This document shows positions 9,107 through 17,415 of a DNA stretch of 64,000 nt, piece by piece. The translations under genes were made by a program, and so were the position numbers. The DNA lies in assembly GCF_028736155.1 (NCBI RefSeq), contig NZ_CP117879.1:5270001-5334000 (forward strand). The letters are read 5' to 3'. The notes beneath the pieces were generated by a model. It had not been told where the DNA came from and searched no databases. It saw only the letters and a program-made list of their open reading frames with translations. This DNA is from Flavobacterium sp. KACC 22763. GTDB taxonomy: Bacteria > Bacteroidota > Bacteroidia > Flavobacteriales > Flavobacteriaceae. The first letter of the stretch is position 1, and each line of letters begins with the position of its first letter.

Positions 9107-9405
9107 TGCTTTGCTATTGCGGGTGCAAAAATGCAACTATTTTTGAGATGTACAAAGCTTTTTTGAAAAAACTTTTTGATTTTTTTTGATTGAAAATTAT
9201 TTCAGATGATGGTTTTTCTAGTTTTAATCGAGTTAATGTATTTGTATTTGTTTGATTAGTAATTTGTTGTTTTGATTGTATGCTGAGAAATTGTTTGTTT
9301 TTTAAGTAGAAAATATTTTTTCGAAATATTGAATAATTTTGTTTTTGAAAGAATATTTTTATGGTTTTTTCTCTTGATTTATGTTTTAATTGAGGCTTAG
9401 AGTAA

Positions 9406-9633
9406 TTATGTTTTCTGAAATAGTTCGGAAATTTCAACACCTAGAGCTTTAGAAATTCGAATAACTTTATCGATACCCATAATTTGTTTGCCTAACATAT
9501 ATCTTCTTAAAGCTTCAATATCTAAATCGGAGTCGTGAGCTACATGTCTAACTTTTAGTTTCTTTTCTTTAATAATATCATTTATGTTATTACCAACAAT
9601 CTTTACGGATTCTGGAACTTCTGTTTTTCTCAT
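9406..9633 (-). CDS. Small XRE-family HTH regulator
   Basis: A 75-residue protein that is almost entirely a helix-turn-helix DNA-binding domain of the XRE/Cro type. The helices around IKEKKLKVRHVAHDSDLD, EALRRYMLGKQ and IDKVIRISKALGVEISELF follow the usual spacing. It probably binds DNA as a dimer. It is divergent from an orphan gene starting 155 bases away, whose promoter region holds short inverted sequences it might bind. That is an inference; there is no toxin-like partner to make a toxin-antitoxin pair. Confidence 0.8.
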   Translation of the reverse strand: MRKTEVPESVKIVGNNINDIIKEKKLKVRHVAHDSDLDIEALRRYMLGKQIMGIDKVIRISKALGVEISELFQKT

Positions 9634-9723
9634 TTTTCATATTGTTTGAATTTGAAAATTATTGTTTAGTAGTCAAAAAAACAGGAATAAATAAATCCAG
9701 TCATATTCAACTGTTTTTTTTAT

Positions 9724-9731
9724 TATATTTG
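9724..9731 (+). promoter_or_regulatory. Candidate -7 element, orphan 109-residue gene
   Basis: TATATTTG matches TAnnTTTG and lies 58 bases before the ATG at 9789. The bases after it (9736-9750, TAGTAAAAATATTAC) are partly symmetrical and could be an operator for the divergent XRE regulator. Confidence 0.45.
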
Positions 9732-9788
9732 CACGTAGTAAAAATATTACACGAGTAAATAATGAATATATATGTAAATTATTAGAAC

Positions 9789-10118
9789 ATGAAATTAGAG
9801 CGAAACGAACCAGCGGTAAATTTTTTAATATCAGTAAGTAAAATGAAATATTTTACGAAATTAAATTTAGATTCAAAGAATAATAATTCATTTAATGTAA
9901 TGTTAAAAATTGCTTCTTATAATGAATTAAATATTATCATTTCTTCTTTGTTGAAAGCAAGCATTAATGCGTTAAATAATAAATCTGATAGTAAAGAAAT
10001 TGATATAATGCTTTTACTTGAAATGGCTTTACAGCTGCTTCCTAGTGATGAAATGGAATTGTTAGATGAGATTTATGGAAATGTTTTTGAGATAGAAAAG
10101 GCTTCAAATGAAGATTGA
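9789..10118 (+). CDS. Orphan protein with a truncated paralogue at 32.7 kb
   Basis: A 109-residue, largely helical protein with no family I recognise. The C-terminal part, LLEMALQLLPSDEMELLDEI, closely matches a broken frame at 32735-32908 in this window (LEQALHLFPTDEMELLDII), so a small gene family exists in this genome. There is no signal peptide. It is divergent from an XRE regulator and converges on a small coiled-coil gene 16 bases away. Low GC and orphan status suggest an accessory gene. Function unknown. Confidence 0.65.
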   Translation: MKLERNEPAVNFLISVSKMKYFTKLNLDSKNNNSFNVMLKIASYNELNIIISSLLKASINALNNKSDSKEIDIMLLLEMALQLLPSDEMELLDEIYGNVFEIEKASNED

Positions 10119-10134
10119 AGCCTTGTTGTATATC

Positions 10135-10377
10135 TTATATAATATTAAATTTTAGAATAGTTTCCTTGCTTAGTAATATTCTATCCTCTTTTTGAATTTC
10201 ATCTATGTATTCATTGGATTTAGATACTACCTCATCAACAAGCTCCTCTTTCAATTTAGAGTAAATGTTAATCATATCTTGATGGATTTTAAAGCCATTC
10301 TTTGATTTTTTTTCTTGTTCATATTTAGCTTTGTATTTTGAGAGAATATTGCTTAATTCGATTCTTAACTTTTCCAT
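10135..10377 (-). CDS. Small charged coiled-coil protein
   Basis: An 80-residue protein rich in Lys and Glu, strongly helical and probably coiled-coil from about residue 5 to 65. There is no signal peptide and no known motif. The ATG is clear. It faces the orphan gene 9789-10118 with a 16-base gap and no obvious terminator, so the transcripts may overlap. Function unknown. Confidence 0.5.
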   Translation of the reverse strand: MEKLRIELSNILSKYKAKYEQEKKSKNGFKIHQDMINIYSKLKEELVDEVVSKSNEYIDEIQKEDRILLSKETILKFNII

Positions 10378-10494
10378 AATTGATTTTTTTTAGTTTATTA
10401 AGCAAAAATACTAATTTATTTATAATGATTCTAAATAGTGTAAAGTTTTATAATATAAATATTTAATTTCATTGTGACTTGCTTTTCCTCTTGC

Positions 10495-10546
10495 TGGCGC
10501 GAGCGTCTCGCTCGTGAGTCAAAGTTATGCACGAGCGCTCGCGCCA
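10495..10546. repeat. GC-rich REP-like palindrome
   Basis: A GC-rich island in AT-rich DNA. Arms TGGCGCGAGCG (10495-10505) and CGCTCGCGCCA (10536-10546) pair perfectly, and CTCGTG (10511-10516) pairs with CACGAG (10530-10535) inside them. It lies in a 310-base stretch (10378-10687) with no gene. Its shape is that of a repetitive extragenic palindrome. No transposase accompanies it here. Confidence 0.75.
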
Positions 10547-10687
10547 ACAGTTGAATTGGTATATTGTTTTTAAAAGATTATCTATCAATTGTACATGAGA
10601 TTATTTTGCAAATCCGAAGAATGGACTTAATTTCGTTATAAATCATCATGACGCCAAGACTTTAGCGATTATGATAAATATAGAAGT

Positions 10688-11121
10688 ATGGATTTTTTTT
10701 TTTAAGGCAAGCAGAATTAAATGATGTTGAATTTATAAGCAAGCTATCTAATCAATTAGGTTATGAAACAACAATTGAGAAAACGCATAATCGGCTTTCA
10801 GAAATTTTAAGCAATAACGACAATTGTATTTATGTATGCATCGATAATGAAAATGTTATTGGTTGGATTCATGGTTTTTATTCGCTTAGAGTTGAGTCTG
10901 ATTCTTTTGTAGAAATTGGAGGTTTGGTAGTAGATGAGAATTACCGAAGAAATGGAATCGGTAAAATTTTGGTTGAAAAAGTAATAGAATGGGCGCACTC
11001 CAAAAATAGCAATAAAATAAGGGTGAGGTGCAATGCAGTACGCAAAGAAACTCACATTTTTTATTTTAAAATTGGTTTCAACCAAACCAAAGAACAAAAA
11101 ATATTTGACATGAAATTATAA
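10688..11121 (+). pseudogene. GNAT acetyltransferase, frameshifted at a T11 run
   Basis: The frame ending at 11121 encodes a nearly complete GNAT domain: RQAELNDVEFISKLSNQLGY at the start, acetyl-CoA loop NYRRNGIGKIL, and C-terminal FYFKIGF. The frame is open from 10684 but has no ordinary start codon before the conserved N-terminus. ATG at 10688 is in another frame and is joined to the domain only if the run of 11 T (10693-10703) had one more or two fewer T. The change may be a slippage mutation, a phase-variable switch or a sequencing error. An internal start at 10924 would lack half the domain. Substrate unknown. Confidence 0.65.
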
Positions 11122-11127
11122 AGTGAA

Positions 11128-11628
11128 TTACACTCTTTCTATCTTAAAATGAGCCAGCTCTTCTTGGTTTCTTATCAAATTGCTTAATCGTTCAAATCCA
11201 ACTTTTTGCAGTACATTTTGTGATCCAGTGTTGTCAAGATCTGTTATAGCTACAACTTCTTTGGTATCTGTATTTGCAAAACTATACTGTGTGAGGGCTT
11301 TACATACTTCTGTAGCGATACCTTTTCCCCAGTAATTTTGGCTTAGTACATATCCGATTTCTATTTGGTTTGTATTGTGTACAAAAACACGCGCAACACA
11401 CATTCCTATAAAATCATTGTCTATAGCATTAAATATTGCCCATCTGCTGAGATTTTTCTTTTCGTAATTCTCCAGCAATTCGTTAAACATTTCGATATAT
11501 CGTTCAGGGGAAGTTTCAGGAAGATATTGTGTAACCTGCTCATCTTTAAAAAGATCTAAGAATGTTTGCTTTTCCTGAGGTAAAAATTCACGAATAATTA
11601 TTTTTGGACTTTGATAGATGATGCGCAT
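11128..11628 (-). CDS. RimJ/RimL-type GNAT acetyltransferase
   Basis: A 166-residue single-domain acetyltransferase. The opening IREFLPQEKQTFLDLFKDE, central IEIGYVLSQNYWGKGIATE and later NTGSQNVLQKVGFE are the usual beta-strand, acetyl-CoA loop and C-terminal elements of the Acetyltransf_3 group. Such enzymes acetylate the N-terminal amino group of proteins or small amines. The target is not predictable. It converges on the frameshifted GNAT gene with a 6-base gap; the two sequences are not close, so this is not a recent duplication. Confidence 0.88.
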   Translation of the reverse strand: MRIIYQSPKIIIREFLPQEKQTFLDLFKDEQVTQYLPETSPERYIEMFNELLENYEKKNLSRWAIFNAIDNDFIGMCVARVFVHNTNQIEIGYVLSQNYWGKGIATEVCKALTQYSFANTDTKEVVAITDLDNTGSQNVLQKVGFERLSNLIRNQEELAHFKIERV

Positions 11629-11779
11629 TGATTTAGGATTTTTTATTGTAAATATATCGAATTTAGAGAAATAAATAAGGTAAACTTACTGCTCGCAAAT
11701 ATGTGATTGTAAAAAGTTTTTATTTTGTTTATCTAGTTTATAATGAATAAATTAGATGTTTGAAATGAATGCTGTAAAT

Positions 11780-12580
11780 ATGACAAAAGCAAAAGAAGAA
11801 GTAATATGGATAACTGGCGCTTCATCTGGCATTGGAAAATCAATGGCTTTTGAATGGAGCAAATTGGGATATAAAGTTGTTCTTTCTGCAAGACGTAAAG
11901 AACTGTTGGATGAAGTTGCGGATACAATTAGACATTCAGGCGGAGAGGCATTGGTAATTCCGTGTGACATAATGGAAGAAACTTCTATTGAAAACGCAGT
12001 GCAACAAATCATTAAAGAGTGGGGGCGTTTGGATGTGGTTGTAGCCAATGCTGGTTTTGGCGTTTTCGGGAGTATCGAAAACCTTACAGCTAAGGATTGG
12101 AATAGACAATTGCAAGGTAATGTCACTGGATTAGCTTTAACAGTAAAGTATGCACTGCCACATTTAAAGAAAAACAAAGGACGAATTGGTTTGGTTGGAA
12201 GCGTCGGCGCTTATCTTCCTAATCCTAATGTAGGCGCGTACGGTGCTTCAAAAGCTGCTGTAAATTCTATTGGTCAGACTTTGCAGGTTGAATTAATGGC
12301 AACGGGCGTGAGCTGCACTACAATGCATCCCGGATTTGTGGTTTCTGAAATTGCGCGAATTGATAATGACGGAATTTGGCATCCCGAACAGTCAGATCCA
12401 CGACCATCAAATTTAATGTGGCCTACTGATAAAGCTGCAAAAGTGATGGTAAGCGCCATTTTAAAAAGAAAGAGAAATTACATTTTTACAGGTCATGGAA
12501 AACTAGCCGTATGGTTGCAAAGATGGTTTCCTGGGGTGATGAGATCTATTATTTCAAAAGGGCCAAAACCAGATTTGTAA
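11780..12580 (+). CDS. SDR family oxidoreductase
   Basis: A classical short-chain dehydrogenase. The cofactor motif TGASSGIG lies near the N-terminus, NAGFGVFG in the middle, a catalytic serine in VGSVGAY and YGASK as the active-site Tyr-x-x-x-Lys. ATG at 11756 and 11765 are possible, but the coding part typical of the family starts at 11780 (MTKAKEEVIW). It uses NAD(P)H to reduce or oxidise a carbonyl or alcohol. The C-terminal extension with hydrophobic and aromatic residues resembles members that act on lipids. No neighbour identifies the substrate. Confidence 0.88.
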   Translation: MTKAKEEVIWITGASSGIGKSMAFEWSKLGYKVVLSARRKELLDEVADTIRHSGGEALVIPCDIMEETSIENAVQQIIKEWGRLDVVVANAGFGVFGSIENLTAKDWNRQLQGNVTGLALTVKYALPHLKKNKGRIGLVGSVGAYLPNPNVGAYGASKAAVNSIGQTLQVELMATGVSCTTMHPGFVVSEIARIDNDGIWHPEQSDPRPSNLMWPTDKAAKVMVSAILKRKRNYIFTGHGKLAVWLQRWFPGVMRSIISKGPKPDL

Positions 12581-12673
12581 GTAAGTAGCTTGAATTAAAT
12601 CTATGTTAAAAGAGCGGCTTTATTTCAATATTAATGTGAAATTTGTGAAATGTCTAATTAACAACAAGATAAT

Positions 12674-13051
12674 ATGGAAGGACAAATTATAGAATTGGAA
12701 AAAAAATACTGGCACGGAGTTGAAAACAATAACTATGAAACGGTAAGAAATCTGACACTCTTTCCTTGCATAGTTGCTGGAAAAAACGGTATTCAAAGTA
12801 TCAGCGAAGCTGATTTCAAAAATATGTTTGACTCTGGACAGACCAATAAAATAAAAGTGCTGAACATCTATGATGTAAAAGAAAACCTAATTGCCGAAAA
12901 TACTGCCGTAATAGGATATCGTCTCGATTTTGAGATAGTAGATCAAAATCCAAAAATGCCTATAAAGTGTGTTTGTACATCTACTTGGATTAAAGAAAAT
13001 AATAAGTGGGGGTGTGTAATGCATACCGAAACAGAACTGGAAAAAAAATAG
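12674..13051 (+). CDS. NTF2/SnoaL-like domain protein
   Basis: A 125-residue cytoplasmic protein with the one-domain NTF2-like fold: an N-terminal helix (ELEKKYWHGVENNNYETVRNL), then beta strands ending in VCTSTWIKENNKWGCVMHTET. This resembles the DUF4440 and SnoaL groups, which include enzymes and ligand-binding proteins. It begins 94 bases after the SDR gene on the same strand, so co-transcription is possible. No catalytic residues can be assigned. Confidence 0.7.
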   Translation: MEGQIIELEKKYWHGVENNNYETVRNLTLFPCIVAGKNGIQSISEADFKNMFDSGQTNKIKVLNIYDVKENLIAENTAVIGYRLDFEIVDQNPKMPIKCVCTSTWIKENNKWGCVMHTETELEKK

Positions 13052-13108
13052 TAGTCTGATATATTTCAAATTTAGAAAACAATTTAGACCAAACTTTAAA
13101 AACTATAA

Positions 13109-13639
13109 ATGGGCGCACAAGAAACGTTTGATGAATGGCATAGAAGAGAATATCCAAGTCAATATATTTGGGAGAATTATACATATCCAAACTTCGGAAT
13201 TAGCGATGACCAATTAGTGTGCAGATTGCCAATTAGAATTTTTAATTGTGATGATTGTCAATTAATAATTGATAATGAAGAGGTTTCAGAAACCCATAAA
13301 TCAACAATTGAATATATTCTTAGAAATCAAGAATCATTTATAGAAGACATCCAAAAAGGTATTTTTGATTATTATATATTTTTATGGAACGATTATTTGA
13401 ATGAATTTGAAGACGACATAAAATATCCTAATCCAATGAATAATGATGCTCAAATTATCGATTTAATGATAAAACCAAAAGCAATTCATATGGCAGGAAA
13501 AATAGATGAAGGTTATTTTGGAATCTGTTTCAATTCTACATTTGAAGGAGATCACGGACTTGGAATAGAAATGAGAAATTATAAAGTAAAAAAGGTAGGA
13601 GCTGAATACGTTGGGTTTAATTTACATTCTGTGGAATAA
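13109..13639 (+). CDS. Hypothetical acidic protein, DUF6985-like
   Basis: A 176-residue acidic protein without signal peptide. The C-terminal half, GYFGICFNSTFEGDHGLGIE followed by MRNYKVKKVGAEY, resembles DUF6985 proteins, which are often found near polymorphic-toxin loci and include immunity-like proteins. No toxin gene is visible nearby, so an immunity role is only a possibility. It follows the NTF2-like gene by 57 bases on the same strand and is followed by the terminator of the initiator tRNA. I am sure of the gene, less so of the family. Confidence 0.6.
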   Translation: MGAQETFDEWHRREYPSQYIWENYTYPNFGISDDQLVCRLPIRIFNCDDCQLIIDNEEVSETHKSTIEYILRNQESFIEDIQKGIFDYYIFLWNDYLNEFEDDIKYPNPMNNDAQIIDLMIKPKAIHMAGKIDEGYFGICFNSTFEGDHGLGIEMRNYKVKKVGAEYVGFNLHSVE

Positions 13640-13686
13640 TTCAAAACAACAAATATAAAAGTTTCAGTAAAAGTCTAGAAAACAAA

Positions 13687-13715
13687 AAAGCTCCAGATTT
13701 TTCTGAAGCTTTTTT
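13687..13715 (-). terminator. Terminator of initiator tRNA copy 1, family A
   Basis: Same hairpin family as at 8992-9024. Read on the minus strand, the stem AAAAGCTTCAGA/TCTGGAGCTTTT closes directly past the tRNA 3' end and ends in T. Confidence 0.8.
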
Positions 13716-13722
13716 TCTTTAG

Positions 13723-13795
13723 TAGCGGGAACAGGACTCGAACCTGTGACCTTCGGGTTATGAGCCCGACGAGCTGCCTACTGCTCTATCCCGCG
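13723..13795 (-). tRNA. Initiator tRNA-Met (CAT), copy 1
   Basis: A 73-base tRNA with anticodon CAT in loop CTCATAA. Initiator features are visible: the first acceptor base C faces T and does not pair, and the anticodon stem ends in three G-C pairs (GGG/CCC). The T arm ACAGG-TTCGAGT-CCTGT is complete. CCA is not encoded. It is identical over its whole length to the copy at 43304-43376. Confidence 0.93.
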
Positions 13796-13807
13796 ATGTT
13801 TCGGGTG

Positions 13808-13837
13808 CAAAGATACACACTAAATACGGTTATGCAA
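13808..13837 (-). promoter_or_regulatory. Promoter of initiator tRNA copy 1
   Basis: Read on the minus strand, TTG (13835-13837), exactly 19 bases, then TATCTTTG (13808-13815). This is a full match to the Bacteroidota TTG-N19-TAnnTTTG promoter. The tRNA 5' end lies 12 bases past the -7 element. Confidence 0.85.
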
Positions 13838-13886
13838 ATAATTTTAGTACTTTATTTTTTATAATTTTTCTAAAAGACGATTTTTC

Positions 13887-14411
13887 TTAGATTTTATAAT
13901 CCAGTAATTCTTGGTAAACGTTTCCGTTTAAGCCTAATAGCAAGCCAAATGCAGGTTCGGTTTTCATACCTCTTTCTTTTAGTTTTATGATCTCTAATCT
14001 AAAGTTTTCGTCTTTAGAGCGTAAAATTTGGTCTTCAATAACCATATGTCTATAGCCATTTTGAAGTTCTGTTGGGATATTTTGTCCGAAGATTTCTATT
14101 TCGAAAGCCTCAATAAAGAAGTTTGCCACAATAGATTCTTGATTGTCAATTACAATTTCTCGAATAGAAAAGAGGTTTTCTTTTTCGAACAAATGCTTAA
14201 TTCTTTCAATAAAAACAGATTTGTTTTGCCAATAACAGACAATATCCAAATCGCTATTTTCAATATCAATACTTATCGGAATTGTGCCAACCAGGATAGG
14301 ATCAAACTCTGCAAGATTTTCCAAAATTTGATGTTTGGTCAAAATATGAAAGGCGGTTTGCTGTTTAAGATTTCCGGTTTTTAAATACGATATGTCTTTG
14401 AAATTAATCAT
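13887..14411 (-). CDS. DUF4269 nucleotidyltransferase-like protein
   Basis: A 174-residue protein of the DUF4269 family. The stretch LVGTIPISIDIENSDLDIVC resembles the active-site region of minimal nucleotidyltransferases, with a G-T/S pattern before D-x-D (here SDLDIV). Activity has not been assigned to the family. Its start codon at 14411 overlaps the end of the family-39 glycosyltransferase gene by 8 bases on the same strand, so the two are probably translated from one mRNA. A functional link is not obvious. Confidence 0.8.
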   Translation of the reverse strand: MINFKDISYLKTGNLKQQTAFHILTKHQILENLAEFDPILVGTIPISIDIENSDLDIVCYWQNKSVFIERIKHLFEKENLFSIREIVIDNQESIVANFFIEAFEIEIFGQNIPTELQNGYRHMVIEDQILRSKDENFRLEIIKLKERGMKTEPAFGLLLGLNGNVYQELLDYKI

Positions 14412-15936
14412 TTATAATATCGCTTTTTTCTTCGTTGATTTCCTGTTCTAATCTTTTATTGATGTTGATTTTAGCATTCGTAAAAACAAAAATTGTAGTT
14501 CCGTATTCTCTCGCATATTGATTGGTTATTTGACCGCCAATAACTGCCGTTTCAAAATACGGACTTGTTTCTTTAAGCTCCTCATTGTTTTCGTCAAATT
14601 CCTTAACGCGAATCAGGTTTTTGTACGGAATGCTGAGATCAAACCAATTGAGATAATCAGCGTTGAAAGAAACCGCTTTTATTCCTTTTTTAGAATAAAA
14701 ATTGATGGCGCCAGCTTGTCCGTAATTATCGCAAAGCACAATAGTTTCTTTTTGGTTGGGCAATAAAGCGTAGAGAGAATCTGTTTTTCTGGCCAATTCT
14801 TTCCAGCCCAGCATATCAGCAAAATCTTGAGGCAAATGATGGTCTTTTCCGTCTTCCCAACGCAACATTCCCATTTTTTTGTATTTCTCTGAATGTGCTA
14901 CCATATATTCAGGACTTTTATTTGGAAAAGCAATGTTGTACATCGGAATAAAAAACAATAACGGAAGTAAGATAAAGACAGGCTTTAGAAAACGTTTCCA
15001 TCCGTTGTTTAAAATTTCCGATAAAAAAACAGCTCCAAAAGCAATATAAATAGGATAGAGTCCGATAGCGTAATAAGCTTTGGCTTTGAAGTAAATAAAA
15101 ATCAAAAGCGTGAAAACAAATGTTGCAAAAAACAACTGATAGTTTTTGAAGGGTTTGTAAAATAATACCGAATAAAGTCCAGCTAAAATCACCAATAATC
15201 CGCCGATAAAAAAGAGAATCTGTTCTTTAAGAAAATTAGCTCGATCTACATTAACCAATTGCGTTTCGGCCAATTCTTTCATGTGGTGTACAATCGGAAA
15301 ATGATTGCTGTATTGCCAGTAAAGATTCGGAAGAATTAGTATTAACCCTAAAATCAAGGCAAAATAAAACTCTTTTTTTGCCAGTATTTTTCGTTGTTTA
15401 GAAAGTAAAATAGCAGGAACTAATCCGAGGAACAAAAACACGATATTGTATTTGTTCAGGAAACCAAAAGCGAAAGTTATTCCAGCGAAATAAATCCATT
15501 TTGTGTTTTCTGAAGTAATGTATTGTATCAGAAAATAATAAAATGCAGTCCAACATAAAACATCAAAAGAATTGGGCTGATATAGTGTGTTGAGACGAAG
15601 AAGACAAGAAAGCAAAACACACAAAGCGCCGAGAATTAAAGCATAAAGATTACCTTTTAAAAGTTCTATAGTTTTCCAGACCACCAAAAGCGTCAAAGCG
15701 CCAAATAGGGCAGGGAAGAATTTGATCCAGAAAACTGAATTTCCGAGTAGATAAATAATATACGAAAACCAAGAAGTAACTGGCGGAACAGACAAATAGC
15801 CCCAAGCCAAATGATGCGCTTGATCCAGATGCAGATATTCATCGCGTTGCAAATCGTATTCTGGACTCACTAAAATACATTGAAGTGCAAATTTTAAAAT
15901 GATAAACCCAATTAAAATAAGTGTTCTTTTGTTCAT
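14404..15936 (-). CDS. Family-39-type membrane glycosyltransferase
   Basis: A 510-residue polytopic membrane protein of the ArnT/PMT (GT-C, family 39) group. The N-terminal membrane helix is followed by a periplasmic loop with SPEYDLQRDEYLHLDQAHHL, where the acidic D-x-x D/E residues match the catalytic aspartate of GT-C enzymes. About 11 hydrophobic segments follow, then a soluble periplasmic C-terminal domain from about residue 350. Such enzymes transfer a sugar from a lipid carrier to an acceptor on the outer face of the inner membrane. The acceptor is unknown. DUF4269 follows with overlap. Confidence 0.82.
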   Translation of the reverse strand: MNKRTLILIGFIILKFALQCILVSPEYDLQRDEYLHLDQAHHLAWGYLSVPPVTSWFSYIIYLLGNSVFWIKFFPALFGALTLLVVWKTIELLKGNLYALILGALCVLLSCLLRLNTLYQPNSFDVLCWTAFYYFLIQYITSENTKWIYFAGITFAFGFLNKYNIVFLFLGLVPAILLSKQRKILAKKEFYFALILGLILILPNLYWQYSNHFPIVHHMKELAETQLVNVDRANFLKEQILFFIGGLLVILAGLYSVLFYKPFKNYQLFFATFVFTLLIFIYFKAKAYYAIGLYPIYIAFGAVFLSEILNNGWKRFLKPVFILLPLLFFIPMYNIAFPNKSPEYMVAHSEKYKKMGMLRWEDGKDHHLPQDFADMLGWKELARKTDSLYALLPNQKETIVLCDNYGQAGAINFYSKKGIKAVSFNADYLNWFDLSIPYKNLIRVKEFDENNEELKETSPYFETAVIGGQITNQYAREYGTTIFVFTNAKININKRLEQEINEEKSDIIND

Positions 15937-16081
15937 GTAGATTTTGGTTTCTTAGGCTTGTTTGGTTTTGTGCTGTAAGTGGTTTCAAATCAACACGTAA
16001 TTCTGTAGCTAAGATAGGACTTATTTTGATTTTTGAATGTTTAGAAGATTTCATAAAATACCAGTTGGGCGCAATTAATTA

Positions 16082-16218
16082 AACACATAGAAACATAGAT
16101 TTAGAATGTTTAAAAAAGGCGTTTCACTTGTTTTAAACAAACATAGTTGACTATGTGTTAGAAACCAGTTTCTTTTTTAAACTCTTTTCGACACGTAGAA
16201 TCTATGTTTCTATGTGTT
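16082..16218. repeat. Nested palindromic repeat element
   Basis: A perfect 19-base inverted repeat (arms 16082-16100 and 16200-16218) whose arm reads as octamers, ACACATAG then AAACATAG. Nested inside are a perfect 11-base pair (16108-16118 with 16172-16182, GTTTAAAAAAG) and ACATAG/CTATGT (16141-16156). It occupies the 424-base stretch before the gene at 16361, which has no other feature apart from AT-rich DNA. The structure parallels the elements at 2184-2416 and 59528-60268. Confidence 0.8.
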
Positions 16219-16360
16219 GAATAAAAATAAATTACTCCAAATGGGGTTATCGTAATAATGTAAAGTGCGGGTTTTTAGATAATTATGTTATTGAAATGTT
16301 AGTTGGATGAACATTTTTATTACCTTTATTATCAAGCAAATAACTTTAAAAGAAAATACC

Positions 16361-16780
16361 ATGAAAAAGAAATTATTGATTTTAGTTGTCTTTTTAGGGA
16401 CAATTTCATTTACAAATGCACAAAGTATAGGAGATGTCACAAAAGCGGCGAGTAAGGCGTCGACAGCGGCAGTGCCCGGTTTTGATGTTGCTAGTTTAGC
16501 GAATCAGGTTATGGGTGTGCTATCTCCAAAATTAAAATTAACAGATGCTCAAAAACCGGTGGTAAATTCATTGGTAAATGAAACTCTAAACAAAAAGAAG
16601 AATATTTTGCCTACAATGGCTACCGACAAGGCAGGTTATACTTCTAAAATGACCACGACTAGAGAGTCTTTTATATCCAAAATGAAAAAGAATATCAGTC
16701 CGACACAATTTGATGCACTTACTTCTTTATTGCCTAAATCAGCTTCGGCAGTGACGCCATTGGCAAAAATGCTTTATTGA
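16361..16780 (+). CDS. Small exported hypothetical protein
   Basis: A 139-residue protein. The frame is open from 16307, but ATG at 16361 starts a clear signal peptide (MKKKLLILVVFLGTISFTNA followed by Q), so I take that. The mature part is helical with Ala, Ser and Lys-rich segments and no cysteine. The stretch MGVLSPKLKLTDAQKPVVNS fits a family of small exported proteins of unknown function. It ends at a strong terminator and appears to be a single gene. Confidence 0.75.
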   Translation: MKKKLLILVVFLGTISFTNAQSIGDVTKAASKASTAAVPGFDVASLANQVMGVLSPKLKLTDAQKPVVNSLVNETLNKKKNILPTMATDKAGYTSKMTTTRESFISKMKKNISPTQFDALTSLLPKSASAVTPLAKMLY

Positions 16781-16794
16781 AATAGCTTAAAAAT

Positions 16795-16830
16795 AAAAAA
16801 AGCAAAATAGAAATCTATTTTGCTTTTTTT
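16795..16830. terminator. Bidirectional terminator
   Basis: Perfect inverted repeat AAAAAAGCAAAATAG and its complement with a 4-base loop, then oligo-T. It separates the exported small protein gene from the convergent DUF4494 gene. Confidence 0.85.
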
Positions 16831-16869
16831 ATTTTCAAATTTTCAGAAAATATCTTTGATCGAAAGGTA

Positions 16870-17415
16870 TTATTCCTCGACAGTTTCAAATTCCATGTGG
16901 TCGATAATTTCTGCTTCTGGCTTTTCTGGTTTAGAAGCTTTCAGTGCATTAAATCTTTCCAGCATTTCTGTTTCGCCTTCTTCACCGCTGAAATAAGGGA
17001 AAACATCCATAATTGGTGTTTCTGTAATAGCCGGAATAGAATATTCGCCCATTGTATTTTTCATTATGTGAAGTGTATTGTCATAAGCTTCGCGAACATC
17101 ATTTGCCTGAACTAGCATATACATGCTTGTTTTTCTTTCTTTACCGCTTTCTTCATCATAAGCGATTAAAGTGATTTTAGATTTAAACCATCTGTCCGCA
17201 TTTTCAAAAGGATGAATTTCGGCATAATTTGCCACTTTGATCGCCGTGATTTTAAATTCTTCACTAGTATAAGCGGCCATTTCCTCAGTCATTCTTTTTT
17301 CAGCTTCTGTGTAAGACAAAGCATCGACCAAATAAGGCTCGGTTAAAACTTTTTGTCCTCCAGTTTCATCTGTCTTTCTATATTTTACTTTGCATTCGTA
17401 CCAAGTTGCGCTCAT
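16870..17415 (-). CDS. DUF4494 family protein
   Basis: A 181-residue cytoplasmic protein with the opening TWYECKVKYRKTDETG and central EMAAYTSEEFKITAIK, characteristic of DUF4494, a family largely confined to Bacteroidota. The function is unknown. Length and the ATG start agree with the family. It is transcribed alone, away from the spacer 17416-17788. Confidence 0.85.
   Translation of the reverse strand: MSATWYECKVKYRKTDETGGQKVLTEPYLVDALSYTEAEKRMTEEMAAYTSEEFKITAIKVANYAEIHPFENADRWFKSKITLIAYDEESGKERKTSMYMLVQANDVREAYDNTLHIMKNTMGEYSIPAITETPIMDVFPYFSGEEGETEMLERFNALKASKPEKPEAEIIDHMEFETVEE

Noticed and set aside
9114..9440. Minus-strand 108-codon frame next to tRNA-Glu
   Set aside because: AT-rich, low-complexity Asn/Lys/Phe composition, overlaps the XRE gene end and tRNA flank; no protein-like pattern.
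9406..10377. Toxin-antitoxin module
   Set aside because: XRE regulator is divergent from, not co-transcribed with, the orphan gene, and no toxin fold is seen.
15839..16054. Minus-strand frame before the glycosyltransferase
   Set aside because: Mostly overlaps the glycosyltransferase in a different frame and has no family pattern.
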